Shown: positions 53,873 through 63,011, counted from the stretch's first letter. The stretch: DNA of 64,000 nucleotides from Streptomyces sp. Tu 3180 (GCF_009852415.1 NZ_WOXS01000002.1:2688501-2752500), one strand, 5' to 3'. Notes: a model not told the origin generated them from the letters alone. Translations and numbers: made by a program.

Positions 53873-54736
53873 TCACTGTCCCGCCAGTCCCGTATGGGCG
53901 ACGCCCGCCACGATCTGCCGCTGGAAGAAGACGAACACGGTGATCAGGGGCAGGCCCGCCATCAGGCCGCCGGCCATGAGCTGGGCCCACTGGATGCCGT
54001 AGGAGTTCATGACGGTCGCGATGCCGTTGGGCATGGTCATCAGGTCGGGGTCGTTGGTCACCATGTACGGCCACAGGAAGTTGTTCCAGGAGCTGATGAA
54101 GGTGAAGATGCCGACCGCCGCGAGGGAGGGGCGGGAGAGCGGGAGGACGACGGTGAAGAGGACCCGCCAGCGGCCGGCGCCGTCGATGAACGCGGCCTCC
54201 TCCAGCTCGCGCGGGACGCCCTGGAAGAACTTGTAGAGGATGTAGACCATCGCGGCGGGCGCGCACTGCGGCAGGATCATGCCCCAGTAGGTGTCGACCA
54301 TCCCCATCTGCTGGACGGTCGTGAACAGCGGGACGCCGAGGACCGCCGGGGAGATCATGAGGCCGGCCATCACCACGCCCATCAGGACGGCCCTGCCGCG
54401 GAACTCCGTGCGGGCGAAGCCGTATCCGGCCAGGGCGCTCACCAGCAGGACGACGGCGGTGACGCAGACGGAGACGACGAGGGAGTTCACGAACCAGTCG
54501 GTGATGTTGCCGGTCTCGAACATCGCCGACCACGCCTGGCCGGTCCAGTCCTCCGGCAGCCAGTGCGGGGGCACCTCGACGGCCTCCGTCTCCGACTTCA
54601 GGGAGGTGAACAGGGCCCAGGCCAGCGGCGACACGATCACCGCGGCGACGGCGGCGCCGAGCAGGGTGAGGACGATCTGGCTCGGGGTCCAGCCCCGGCG
54701 GTTCCTGGTCCGTACCGGTGCTGCGGCGGTGGTCAT
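53873..54736 (-). CDS. CUT1 carbohydrate ABC permease (second)
   Basis: A 287-aa permease with six hydrophobic segments. The EAA-loop motif is in VPRELEEAAFIDGAGRWRVLF. It resembles MalG/AraQ-type permeases. Its start overlaps the first permease by ATGA. With no ATPase gene in the operon, it probably uses the shared Streptomyces ATPase MsiK (established for CUT1 importers). Confidence 0.92.
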   Translation of the reverse strand: MTTAAAPVRTRNRRGWTPSQIVLTLLGAAVAAVIVSPLAWALFTSLKSETEAVEVPPHWLPEDWTGQAWSAMFETGNITDWFVNSLVVSVCVTAVVLLVSALAGYGFARTEFRGRAVLMGVVMAGLMISPAVLGVPLFTTVQQMGMVDTYWGMILPQCAPAAMVYILYKFFQGVPRELEEAAFIDGAGRWRVLFTVVLPLSRPSLAAVGIFTFISSWNNFLWPYMVTNDPDLMTMPNGIATVMNSYGIQWAQLMAGGLMAGLPLITVFVFFQRQIVAGVAHTGLAGQ

Positions 54737-55674
54737 CGGCCGCCCTCCTCACGGTTGCGCAGCAGCCACATCCGTGCGAGGGCGACGGCCGCGATGAGCA
54801 CGAAGAAGATGATGGAGACCGCGGAGGCGTAGCCCACGCGGTAGGCGGTGAAGCCCTCTTCGAGGGTGAACTGCACGAAGGTGCGGGTGGAGTCCTCGGG
54901 GCCGGGGCCGAAGTCCATCATGACGACGGCCTGGTCGAAGACCTGGAGCGAGGCGAGGATCTGCAGGGCGATCACCAGGCCGGTGATGTTGCGCAGCATC
55001 GGCAGGGTGATGCGGACCGTGCGGTGCCAGGCGTTCGCGCCGTCCAGCTTGGCGGCCTCGTACAGGTGGGCGGGGATGCCCTGGAGGGCGGCGAGGTAGA
55101 GCAGGAAGCTGAAGCCGACGGTCCACCACAGGGTGCAGACGACGACGGCGAGCATGGCGTACGACTTGTCGGACAGCCAGGGGGTCTCGATGCCGAGGAC
55201 GTGGTTGACCACGCCGGTGCCGGGGTTGAACAGCCACTGCCAGAGGTTGCCGGCGACGGTGGAGGGCAGCAGGAACGGCATGAAGAAGCACAGCCGCCAC
55301 AGCCACGTGCCGCGTTCGATGTGGTGGGCGAGCATCGCCAGCCCGAACGCCAGGACGGTGATGCAGGGCACGACCAGCAGCGTGAAATAGGCGCTGTGGC
55401 CGAGGGAGTCCCACATCAGGTCGTCCCTGAGGGCCTCGCGGTAGTTGTCGAGGCCGACGAAGTCCGCGTCGTCGCCGGAGATGTTGGCGTCGGTGAAGCT
55501 GAGCCACAGGCCCCGCAGCAGCGGCCAGATCACGAACAGGGCGAACAGCGCCAGGAACGGGGCGACGAACCACCCCCCGTGCTGGAAGCCCTGGCGGCGG
55601 CGGACGGCGGCGGTGCCGGCGGCGGCCCGCGCGGACGCCGGGGCCACGACGGTCTCGGCACTGGCGGTCGTCAT
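54733..55674 (-). CDS. CUT1 carbohydrate ABC permease (first)
   Basis: A 313-aa permease, MalF/AraP-like, with six hydrophobic segments after a cytoplasmic lead. The EAA loop is in IPAHLYEAAKLDGANAWHRT. Start ATG 55674 overlaps the binding-protein stop by ATGA. Confidence 0.92.
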   Translation of the reverse strand: MTTASAETVVAPASARAAAGTAAVRRRQGFQHGGWFVAPFLALFALFVIWPLLRGLWLSFTDANISGDDADFVGLDNYREALRDDLMWDSLGHSAYFTLLVVPCITVLAFGLAMLAHHIERGTWLWRLCFFMPFLLPSTVAGNLWQWLFNPGTGVVNHVLGIETPWLSDKSYAMLAVVVCTLWWTVGFSFLLYLAALQGIPAHLYEAAKLDGANAWHRTVRITLPMLRNITGLVIALQILASLQVFDQAVVMMDFGPGPEDSTRTFVQFTLEEGFTAYRVGYASAVSIIFFVLIAAVALARMWLLRNREEGGR

Positions 55675-57032
55675 GCGGCCGCACCTCCCTCGGCGGCGGT
55701 GCGGCCGTCCATCGGGTTCTTCATGGCGAGCAGGTGGGCGAGGACGCCCTTCATCCGGGCGGCGGCGGTCTCCGGATCGGCGGAACCGGCGGTGGAGGCC
55801 ATCACGACGGGCCCGATGCGCTGGGCGAGCAGCCCGGTGGAGCCCGCGAACCACACCTTCGGCTCGGTGGCCTGGTGGTCCATCGCGGAGACGTACTCGC
55901 TCTGCGGCTCCAGCTTCCGGTACGCGGCCGAGGTGAGGGTCGGGGTGTAGGCGGGGATGTGCCCGCCGCCCGCCCACTGCCGGGCGTGCCGCACGACGTA
56001 GGCGGCGAGCCGGTGGGCGGCGTCGTTCCCGGTGCCGCCGCGGCCGGACCGGTGCGGGAGCACGAAGGCGTGGGACTCGGCGTGGGTGGCCTGCCTGCCG
56101 AAGACGGGCGGCAGCGGGACGGCGCCGTAGTCGAGCTTCGCGGTGTCGAAGACCGGCACCGACCAGTTGCCCTCCAGGGTGAACGGGGCGCCGTTGACGA
56201 ACTGTTCGGCGTCGGCGGCCCCGGGGACGGTGTAGCCGTCGGTGATGTGCCGGCGCAGGAACTCCAGGACCTCGGTGGCCTTGCCGGTGTCGAAGGCGAC
56301 CTCGGTGTTGCCCGCGCCGAACCAGGTGCCGCCGAGCTGGGTGTAGAAGGCGACGAACATCCACCACTGGATGTTCAGGTCGTTGACGTGCAGGCCGAGC
56401 GTCTGCAGTCCCCCGCGGGCGGCCTTCCTCGCCTCCTTCAGCACGTCGAACCACTCCTCGGTCGACGTCACCGGCACCATCCGGCCGTCGCCGCCGAGCA
56501 GGCCGGCCTTCTTCAGCACGTCCCGGCGGTAGAAGCAGAGCTGCACGTGGATGTCGAGGGGCAGGGCGTACAGCTCGCCGTCGACGACGGACCGCTTCCA
56601 CAGGTCGGGGTTGAAGTCCTTCTCGTGCACGCCGTACCGGGCGAGCAGGTCCACGTCCCAGGGGTCGAGGAGGCGGCCCGGGGAGAAGCCGGGGACCCGG
56701 CCGAGGTGCATCACGGCGAGGTCCGGCGCGCGGTTGCCCGCGGCGGCCATGGCGAGCTTGGTGTAGTAGGGGTTGCCCCACTGGAGCGTGGAGTCCTTCA
56801 CCGCGATGTCCGGGTGGTCCGCACGGAAGGAGTCCAGCATCGCGATCATGTTGTAGCCGTCGCCGCCGCTGAAGAGGTTCCAGTAGCGCACCCGGGTGTC
56901 CGCGCCGGAGGCGAGTGCGTCGGCCCCGGTCCCGAGCGCCGCGAAGCCGAAGCTTCCGGCGACCGTCAGCCCGCCCAGTCCGGCGAGGAGTTGTCTGCGA
57001 TCCAGGCCAGGTCGTCCCATACCTTGCCCCAT
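55671..57032 (-). CDS. Sugar-binding protein of the CUT1 importer (TAT-type signal)
   Basis: A 453-aa extracellular solute-binding protein. The N-terminus LDRRQLLAGLGGLTVAGSFG is twin-arginine-like and lacks a lipobox Cys, so it is probably TAT-exported and not lipidated by the usual route. Mature motifs RYWNLFSGGDGYNMIAMLDS and MAAAGNRAPDLAVMH are typical of CUT1 binding proteins for oligosaccharides. ATG 57032 or 57020 could be the start. First gene of the importer operon; its promoter carries the arabinan operator, suggesting arabino-oligosaccharides as substrate. Confidence 0.88.
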   Translation of the reverse strand: MGQGMGRPGLDRRQLLAGLGGLTVAGSFGFAALGTGADALASGADTRVRYWNLFSGGDGYNMIAMLDSFRADHPDIAVKDSTLQWGNPYYTKLAMAAAGNRAPDLAVMHLGRVPGFSPGRLLDPWDVDLLARYGVHEKDFNPDLWKRSVVDGELYALPLDIHVQLCFYRRDVLKKAGLLGGDGRMVPVTSTEEWFDVLKEARKAARGGLQTLGLHVNDLNIQWWMFVAFYTQLGGTWFGAGNTEVAFDTGKATEVLEFLRRHITDGYTVPGAADAEQFVNGAPFTLEGNWSVPVFDTAKLDYGAVPLPPVFGRQATHAESHAFVLPHRSGRGGTGNDAAHRLAAYVVRHARQWAGGGHIPAYTPTLTSAAYRKLEPQSEYVSAMDHQATEPKVWFAGSTGLLAQRIGPVVMASTAGSADPETAAARMKGVLAHLLAMKNPMDGRTAAEGGAAA

Positions 57033-57045
57033 CCGCTCGGAGGTT

Positions 57046-57112
57046 GTTCGGTATGCCGAATAGCGCTCGCAACTTCGAACGGGACCGTAGGTGTCGGGCG
57101 CGGCCGCGTCAA
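57046..57112 (-). promoter_or_regulatory. Promoter and 35-bp operator of the CUT1 importer operon
   Basis: On the minus strand: TTGACG (57112-57107), 17 bp, TACGGT (57089-57084), then an operator at 57080-57046: GTTCGAA-N12-ATTCGGC followed by ATACCGAAC. It is 35 bp long, identical to the GH43-pair operator at 26 positions, with the inner TTGCGA and the final CGAAC shared. Both sites lie at the expected transcription start. Confidence 0.75.
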
Positions 57113-57318
57113 TGCTTCGGACAAGAACCCGGGGCAGGACTTCTCCCGCGCCGGCCGGGGCGCGCCCCCGCGGGCGACGCCGCGCGACGGGCACATGCGG
57201 TCATGCGCGGCCGGAGAACGGTCACCGGTTCGCATGACGCGGGCACACGTGGCCGCGTAGGCTCGAACGGCCTCGAGTACGGAGGCGGACGAGCGGCGGA
57301 CGAGAGCGGGGGCACGCG

Positions 57319-58554
57319 ATGGGCGTCGCGGACGCGGCCACGGGTCCGGCCTCGTTCCTGAGCGAGTTCTACACGTCCTTCTGGTGGATCCCGGCCGCCG
57401 TCCTGGCCGCCGCCCTGGCGATCAAACTGCCGACGATCATCCGGCTCTGGGCGGACCCGCTGCTGCGCGCGGTCGGCGGTCTGCTGCTGCTCGCCTGCGC
57501 CGTCTTCGTGTTCGTCGCGCCCTCGACCATCGTCTGGGTCAACCGGGTCACCGGCGTGCCGAACATCTCGGCGCCCTGGGTGTACTCGCTGCTCACCGCG
57601 TTCTGCGGCTCCTGCCTGGTGCTGATCATCGCCTGGCGCGACGGACTGTCCGAGCGCTCCGCCGCCACCCGCCGGGCCACCCGCTGGGTCGTCCGCGCCT
57701 ACGGGGGCGTGATCGCCCTGCTGTGGGTGCTGTTCGCCCTCGCGGACGTGCCCGTGGAACGGACCCGGGACCTGGACACCTACTACGCGACGACGCCGTT
57801 CATGCGCGAGGAGATCCTGCTCTACCTCCTCGCGCACACCACCGCCGTCCTCATCACCTCGAAGCTGATCTGGAACTGGATCCGCACCGACGGACTCGAC
57901 GCCTGGCTGCGCTGGGGACTGAAGTTCCTGGGCGTCGGCTACGCGCTGAACCTGGCGTTCGACGCCGCCAAACTCACCGCCGTCGCGGCCCGCTGGACCG
58001 GCAACGACCTGGACTGGCTCAGTCTGAACGTGGCCCCCGCCCTGGCCTGCCTGTCCGCCGTGTCGATCGCGGTCGGCTTCATCCTGCCGCACGCCGGCCA
58101 GTACCTGCACGAGCGCTGGCGGCTCCGCCTCGCCCACCACCGGCTGCGGCCCCTGTACCAGCTGATGAGGAGCGTGCACGGCTCCGGCGTGCCGTTCGTG
58201 CTGCGCGCCAGCCCCGAACTGCGCCTGACCCGCCGCGAGACCTTCATCCGCGACGTGCTGCTGCCGCTGGCCCGGCGCACCGACGAGCGGCTGCGCGAGC
58301 GGTCGTACGCCGCCGCCCTCGGCCTCGGGTTCGCGCCGGAGCGGGCGAAGGCGCTCGCCGCGGCCGTGGCGATCCTCGACGCCGTCGACGCCGGACCCGA
58401 CGCGGACCGCGGCGACGACGCCCACGACCCCGACACCACGGACCTGCTCCGCGAGATCGGGGCCGTCTCGCGCGCCCTGCGCCACCCCGAGGACATCCGG
58501 GAGGTCCGCATCCGTGCCGCGGCCCCCGGGGACACCGTGGCGGTCACCGAGTGA
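57319..58554 (+). CDS. MAB_1171c-family seven-helix membrane protein, copy 1
   Basis: A 411-aa protein. Residues 1-245 show about seven hydrophobic helices; the C-terminal ~160 residues are cytosolic and helical (RRETFIRDVLLPLARRTDER, RAKALAAAVAILDAV). Family landmarks shared with two downstream paralogues: TGVPNISAP, RDLDTYYATTPFMREEILLY and AKLTAVAARWTGNDLDWLS. The family is annotated as putative transporters; seven helices plus a soluble tail could equally be a receptor. Start ATG 57319 follows a G-rich tract. Divergent from the arabinan importer. Confidence 0.85.
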   Translation: MGVADAATGPASFLSEFYTSFWWIPAAVLAAALAIKLPTIIRLWADPLLRAVGGLLLLACAVFVFVAPSTIVWVNRVTGVPNISAPWVYSLLTAFCGSCLVLIIAWRDGLSERSAATRRATRWVVRAYGGVIALLWVLFALADVPVERTRDLDTYYATTPFMREEILLYLLAHTTAVLITSKLIWNWIRTDGLDAWLRWGLKFLGVGYALNLAFDAAKLTAVAARWTGNDLDWLSLNVAPALACLSAVSIAVGFILPHAGQYLHERWRLRLAHHRLRPLYQLMRSVHGSGVPFVLRASPELRLTRRETFIRDVLLPLARRTDERLRERSYAAALGLGFAPERAKALAAAVAILDAVDAGPDADRGDDAHDPDTTDLLREIGAVSRALRHPEDIREVRIRAAAPGDTVAVTE

Positions 58555-58645
58555 CCGTGCCGCGCGCGGAACTGGCCGGGACGGCACCCGTCTTGGCATA
58601 TTGCACAGGTGACCGAGCCACGACCGGGGAAACGGGGAGACAGCG

Positions 58646-59170
58646 GTGCGTACCAGGAAGGAGATGCGTCGTCTCGCTGACGCCCTCATCGACCCCATCC
58701 GGGTGGAGGTCCCGGTGGATCCCGAGGTCCTGTTCGAGGCACTGGTCGCCTCCGTCAGCGCGTGGCGGGGGCGTGAGGTCGTCGTCCACCGCGCGGCGTT
58801 CCCGCCGCACACCGCCAGCGGGCTGTGGCTGGAACGCGAGCACCACGACGACGTGGTGGTGGACGAGCGGGCCGCCGTGTGGCACCAGATCGTGATCCTC
58901 TGCCACGAGGTGTGGCACATGAACCGCCGGCGGGCCGAGGCGGCGTCCGCCGGCGAGCAGGCCCGGCCGATCGCCGCGCGCACCGACTTCAGCCTGGCCG
59001 AGGAGCAGGAGGCGGACCGCTTCGGCATGCTGATGGGGCGTCGGCTGCGCACCTGGCTGGAGGCCTCCACCGACTCGGTGTTCGCCGCGGAGGGCGGCGA
59101 CCCCGAGGACCCCCAGGACCTCGCCGGACGCATCGGGGCCGCGCTCAACTACCGCGGGACGAGGAAATGA
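58646..59170 (+). CDS. ImmA/IrrE-family metallopeptidase
   Basis: A 174-aa zinc peptidase-like protein. The HExxH motif is H87-E88-V-W-H91 (ILCHEVWHMN); E122 in EEQEADRFGMLMG is a plausible third ligand. ImmA/IrrE proteases typically cleave XRE-type repressors to switch on genes. No XRE gene lies in the cassette, so the target is unknown. GTG 58646 follows GGGGAGA. It sits between two seven-helix genes and overlaps the second by ATGA. Confidence 0.88.
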   Translation: MRTRKEMRRLADALIDPIRVEVPVDPEVLFEALVASVSAWRGREVVVHRAAFPPHTASGLWLEREHHDDVVVDERAAVWHQIVILCHEVWHMNRRRAEAASAGEQARPIAARTDFSLAEEQEADRFGMLMGRRLRTWLEASTDSVFAAEGGDPEDPQDLAGRIGAALNYRGTRK

Positions 59171-60351
59171 GCGGTCTGATCAACTACACCAGCTGCGGGG
59201 TGCTGTGGCTCGGCCTGGTGGCCAAGTCCCCCGACCTGCTGCGGCACCGCCGCGATCCGTACCTGCGGTCCATCTGCGCGGTGCTGGGACTGGCCGGGCT
59301 CTGCTTCTTCCTCGGGGCGCCGCCGACGGTCGGCGCGGTCAACCGGCTCGGCGGCGTGCCGAACCTCGCCGCGCCGCTGACGTACGCGGCGATCACCGGG
59401 TACTGCGCCGCCTCCCAGGTCCTCATCGTCCACTGGCGCGGCGGGCCCCGGGTGCACCGCACCGCCCGGCGCTGGATCCTCGCCTACGCCGGTGTCGTCC
59501 TCGGCATCGCGGTGACCTTCGCCCTCGGCGACGCGCCGGTGGAGCGCCGCACCGACCTGGACACCTACTACGCGACCACCCCGTTCATCGCCCAGATGAT
59601 CGTGCTGTACCTGGTCGCGCACCTCACCGCGGTGACCGTCACCACGGTGTCGTCGCTGCGCTGGGCGCGCCGGGTGCGGGGCGGGCTGCGGGTGGGCCTG
59701 GTCCTGCTCGGGACCGGTTCGCTGTGCGGCGCCGGGTACAGCGTGGCCAAGCTCGTCGCGGTGGGCGCCCGCTGGTCCGGACGGGACTGGTCGGCGCTCG
59801 GCACCGCCGTCTCCCCGGCCGCCGCCGGTCTCGGCGCCCTGCTGACGGTCGTCGGGGTGCTCGTCCCGCTGGTGGCGCCCCGGGTGACGGAGTGGCGGCG
59901 GGCCCGGCGGACGTACGCCCGCCTCGAACCGCTGGAGCGGACGCTCGACGACCTGCTCACCCGCCGGACGCTGCGGCTGCCCCGGCCCCGCTTCACCTCC
60001 CCCACCACCCGGCTGGTGTGGCGCCAGACCAGCATCCACAACGCGCTGAGCCACCTGGACGCGTACTTCGACCGGGAGGTGTACGACCGGACCTTCGCCG
60101 GTGTGCTGGAGGCGACGGGGGATCCGGAGCGGGCCGAGGCCGCCGCCTGGGCCGCGGTGATCACCGCGGCGGTGCGGCACGAGGCGGACCCGGGGCGGGA
60201 GGCGCCGCGGCCCGGCGCCTCCGGCCGGCTCCTCGACCGGGTGCCGGGACCGGCCGGCCTGGCCCGGATCGCCGACGCGCTGGCCGGGGCCGTCCCGGGG
60301 CCGCCGGCCGCCGCCGTGTCCGGCGGCAGGACCACGGCGGGGGCGGCGTGA
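59167..60351 (+). CDS. MAB_1171c-family seven-helix membrane protein, copy 2
   Basis: A 394-aa paralogue of the 57319 gene: GGVPNLAAPLTYAAITGYC, TDLDTYYATTPFIAQMIVLY and AKLVAVGARWSGRDWSALG are equivalent to those in copies 1 and 3. Seven hydrophobic helices precede a cytosolic region with WRQTSIHNALSHLDAYFD and an Ala/Gly-rich tail. Translationally coupled to the metallopeptidase gene (ATGA at 59167-59170), so the two proteins are probably made in step. Confidence 0.85.
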   Translation: MSGLINYTSCGVLWLGLVAKSPDLLRHRRDPYLRSICAVLGLAGLCFFLGAPPTVGAVNRLGGVPNLAAPLTYAAITGYCAASQVLIVHWRGGPRVHRTARRWILAYAGVVLGIAVTFALGDAPVERRTDLDTYYATTPFIAQMIVLYLVAHLTAVTVTTVSSLRWARRVRGGLRVGLVLLGTGSLCGAGYSVAKLVAVGARWSGRDWSALGTAVSPAAAGLGALLTVVGVLVPLVAPRVTEWRRARRTYARLEPLERTLDDLLTRRTLRLPRPRFTSPTTRLVWRQTSIHNALSHLDAYFDREVYDRTFAGVLEATGDPERAEAAAWAAVITAAVRHEADPGREAPRPGASGRLLDRVPGPAGLARIADALAGAVPGPPAAAVSGGRTTAGAA

Positions 60352-60400
60352 ACCGGGGGGGCCGCGGCACCCGGGGGCCGGCCGAAGGGAGCCGTCCGGC

Positions 60401-61585
60401 GTGAGTCTCGTCGTGTACCTGGGGGCCCTGGTCTTCGGGATGTCCTCGGTGCTGCTGCTGCGCCGCCCGCGCACGGCCGTGCGGAGCCCGCTGACCCTGT
60501 CCACCTGCGTGGCGATCGCCCTCGGCGCCCTGGTCTTCGTCTGCGCCGCGCCGGCCACCCTGTCCGCCGTCAACGAGCTGACCGGCGTCCCCAACTTCGG
60601 CGCGCCGCTGACCTACGGCATGCTCTCGGCGTACAGCTGCTCGGTGCTCGTGCTGCTGATCAACTGGCGGGGCGGCCCCCGCGGGCGGGTGCGGCGCATG
60701 GTGCTGCGCAGCATCGCCGCGTACGGGGCGCTGGTGGCGGCCATCGTCGTGCTGTTCGCGCTCGCCGACGCGGACACCGAGCGGCTGACGGACCTGGACA
60801 CGTACTACGCCAACACCCCGTTCATGCGGGAGATGATCCTGCTGTACCTGCTCGGGCACAGTGCGGCGATGCTGGTGATGTGCGCGGTGTGCGTCAAGTG
60901 GGGCCGCGAGGTCACCGGGCTGCTGCGGATCGGGCTGCGGCTGATCCTGTGCGGGGCGCTGCTGGACGTGCTGGGGTTCCAGCTGGCCAAGTACACCGCG
61001 GTCGTGGCGCGCTGGTCGGGCCACGACCTGGACTTCCTGTCCACCACGCTCGCCCCGCCGATGGCCTCGCTGGCCGCGCTGCTGTGCGCGGCGGGGTTCG
61101 TGCTGCCGAGGCTGCTGCCGCCGGCCCTCGCCCAGTGGCGGGGGCTGGGCGACTACCGGCGGCTGGACCCGCTGTGGTCCCTGGTGAAGTCGGTGTCCAC
61201 CGCCCCCCGGCCCCCCGCCTCCTGGTGGCAGCTCCCCCAGGCCCGGCTCCAGTGGCGCGAGGTGTCCATCCACGACGCCCTGCTCGCGCTGGCGCCGTAC
61301 TTCGACCACCGGGTCCGTGAGCGGGTGCGGGACACCGCCCTGAGCGCGGGCCGCTCCCCCCACGAGGCCCGCCTCGCGGCGGAGGCCGCGATGCTCGCCG
61401 ACGCGGCGCGCCGGGCCGCCGCCCGCGAGGAGCCGCCCGAGAGCACGGGCACGTACCGTCTGCACGCCACCGAAGTGTCCGGCACCGGCGGGCTGGTGGA
61501 GCTGGCCCAGGCGCTGGACCGGCCGCCCGCCGGGGCCGCGCCGACCGCCGCGCCCGACGGCGCGGCGCCGCCGTCCATGGCCTGA
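60401..61585 (+). CDS. MAB_1171c-family seven-helix membrane protein, copy 3
   Basis: A 394-aa third paralogue: TGVPNFGAPLTYGMLSAYS, TDLDTYYANTPFMREMILLY and AKYTAVVARWSGHDLDFLS repeat the same motifs. The cytosolic tail has WREVSIHDALLALAPYFDHR. GTG 60401 follows GAAGGGA. It lies 49 nt after copy 2 and 25 nt before the FAD gene, suggesting one transcript. Confidence 0.85.
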   Translation: MSLVVYLGALVFGMSSVLLLRRPRTAVRSPLTLSTCVAIALGALVFVCAAPATLSAVNELTGVPNFGAPLTYGMLSAYSCSVLVLLINWRGGPRGRVRRMVLRSIAAYGALVAAIVVLFALADADTERLTDLDTYYANTPFMREMILLYLLGHSAAMLVMCAVCVKWGREVTGLLRIGLRLILCGALLDVLGFQLAKYTAVVARWSGHDLDFLSTTLAPPMASLAALLCAAGFVLPRLLPPALAQWRGLGDYRRLDPLWSLVKSVSTAPRPPASWWQLPQARLQWREVSIHDALLALAPYFDHRVRERVRDTALSAGRSPHEARLAAEAAMLADAARRAAAREEPPESTGTYRLHATEVSGTGGLVELAQALDRPPAGAAPTAAPDGAAPPSMA

Positions 61586-61610
61586 CCCATGACCGAACCC
61601 GAGGAGCCCC

Positions 61611-63011
61611 ATGTCGCGTAGAGCAGTCGTCATCGGTGCCGGCCTGGCCGGCACGCTGGCCGCGGCCGTCCTGTCCGCCGCGGGAGTGGACGAGGTGATC
61701 GTGCTGGACCGCGACGACCTGCCCGAGGGGCCCGAGCACCGCAAGGGGCTGCCGCAGGGACGCCACGCGCACCTGCTCATGGCCGGCGGGCTGGCCGTCA
61801 TGGAGGACCTCGTGCCGGGCGTGGGCCTGCGCAAACGGCTGCTCGCCGCCGGGGCCCACGAGATATCCCTCAGTTCGGGCATGCTCGCCCTCACCCCCGA
61901 GGGCTGGCTCAGACGGTGGCGGCGCGAGGGTCCCGTCATGCTCACGTGCAGCCGGGCCCTGCTGGACTGGGAGGTGCGGTCCGCGGTGCTGGAACACTGC
62001 CCGGTCGAGGTCCGCAGGGCCGCCGTGGTGGGGCTGACGGGTTCCCCGGAACGGGTGCGGGGGGTGCGCGTCACCGCCCCCGGAGGGGACACGGACCTGG
62101 AGGCGGACTTCGTCGTCGACGCGAGCGGGCGCGGCACCCGGGTCGTCACCTGGCTGGCAGGGCTCGGGCTGCGCGGGATCGAGGAACGGACCGTGGACTC
62201 CGGTCTGGTGAACGCGACGCGCGTCTACCGGGTGCCCGAGGGGGCGGAGCGGTTCCCGCTGACCATCGTGCAGCCCGACCCGTACGGGTCCCGGCCGGGG
62301 CGCAGCGGGATGGTGCTGCCGATCGAGGGCGGCCGGTGGATGGTGAGCCTCGGCGGCACCCGGGGCGGTGAACCGCCGGCGGATCCGGAGGGCTTCCTGC
62401 GGTACACGCTCGCGCTGCCGGACCCCCTCGTGGGACGGCTGATCTCCGGGGCCGAACCGCTCACCGACGTGCACCTGAGCCGGTCCACCAGCAACGTGCG
62501 GCGGTACCTGGAGAGGTCCGCGCGGTGGCCGGAGGGCTTCACCGTCCTCGGGGACGCGCTGGGCACGTTCAACCCGGTGTACGGGCAGGGCATGTCGGTG
62601 GCCGCGTTCGGCGCGCGGGTGCTCGGCCGGGAGGTGAGCCGCTGCGGCCTCACCGCGCCCGGCCTCGCCCGGCGGGTGCTGCGCGGGGCGGCGCGGTCGG
62701 TGGACGCGGCGTGGTCCATGGCCGTCGGCCAGGACGTGCTCTACCCGGGGGTGCGCGGCGGCCGGCGGGGCGTCGCCGACCGCGCCGTCGCGGCGTACAC
62801 GCGGCGCATGATGAAGGCGGCCACGGGTTCCTACGCGGCGGCCTCCGCGATCTGGGACGTCACCAGCATGCGCACGCCCCCGACCCGCATGTTCCACCCG
62901 GCGGCGCTCCTGGCCGCCCTCGCCGGCTCCCCGCTGCCGCCGCTGCCGGAGGCCCCGATGACCCCGGGCGAACGGAAGGTCCTCCAGGGCCTCGACCGGA
63001 CGGGCCTCTGA
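61611..63011 (+). CDS. FAD-dependent monooxygenase-like oxidoreductase
   Basis: A 466-aa group A-type flavoprotein. The N-terminal dinucleotide motif is VVIGAGLAGTLAAAVLSAAG; the second FAD motif is VLGDALGTFNPVYGQGMSVA. ADFVVDASGRGTRV is the D-G region. It resembles hydroxylases and halogenases acting on small molecules and some squalene/geranylgeranyl-type oxidases; the substrate is unknown. ATG 61611 follows GAGGAG. Last gene of the cassette; one can imagine it makes or modifies a ligand sensed by the seven-helix proteins (inference). Confidence 0.85.
   Translation: MSRRAVVIGAGLAGTLAAAVLSAAGVDEVIVLDRDDLPEGPEHRKGLPQGRHAHLLMAGGLAVMEDLVPGVGLRKRLLAAGAHEISLSSGMLALTPEGWLRRWRREGPVMLTCSRALLDWEVRSAVLEHCPVEVRRAAVVGLTGSPERVRGVRVTAPGGDTDLEADFVVDASGRGTRVVTWLAGLGLRGIEERTVDSGLVNATRVYRVPEGAERFPLTIVQPDPYGSRPGRSGMVLPIEGGRWMVSLGGTRGGEPPADPEGFLRYTLALPDPLVGRLISGAEPLTDVHLSRSTSNVRRYLERSARWPEGFTVLGDALGTFNPVYGQGMSVAAFGARVLGREVSRCGLTAPGLARRVLRGAARSVDAAWSMAVGQDVLYPGVRGGRRGVADRAVAAYTRRMMKAATGSYAAASAIWDVTSMRTPPTRMFHPAALLAALAGSPLPPLPEAPMTPGERKVLQGLDRTGL

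Noticed and set aside
58825..59166. N-terminal extension of the second seven-helix protein
   Set aside because: It overlaps the metallopeptidase gene in another frame; ATG 59167 with the ATGA overlap is the natural start.
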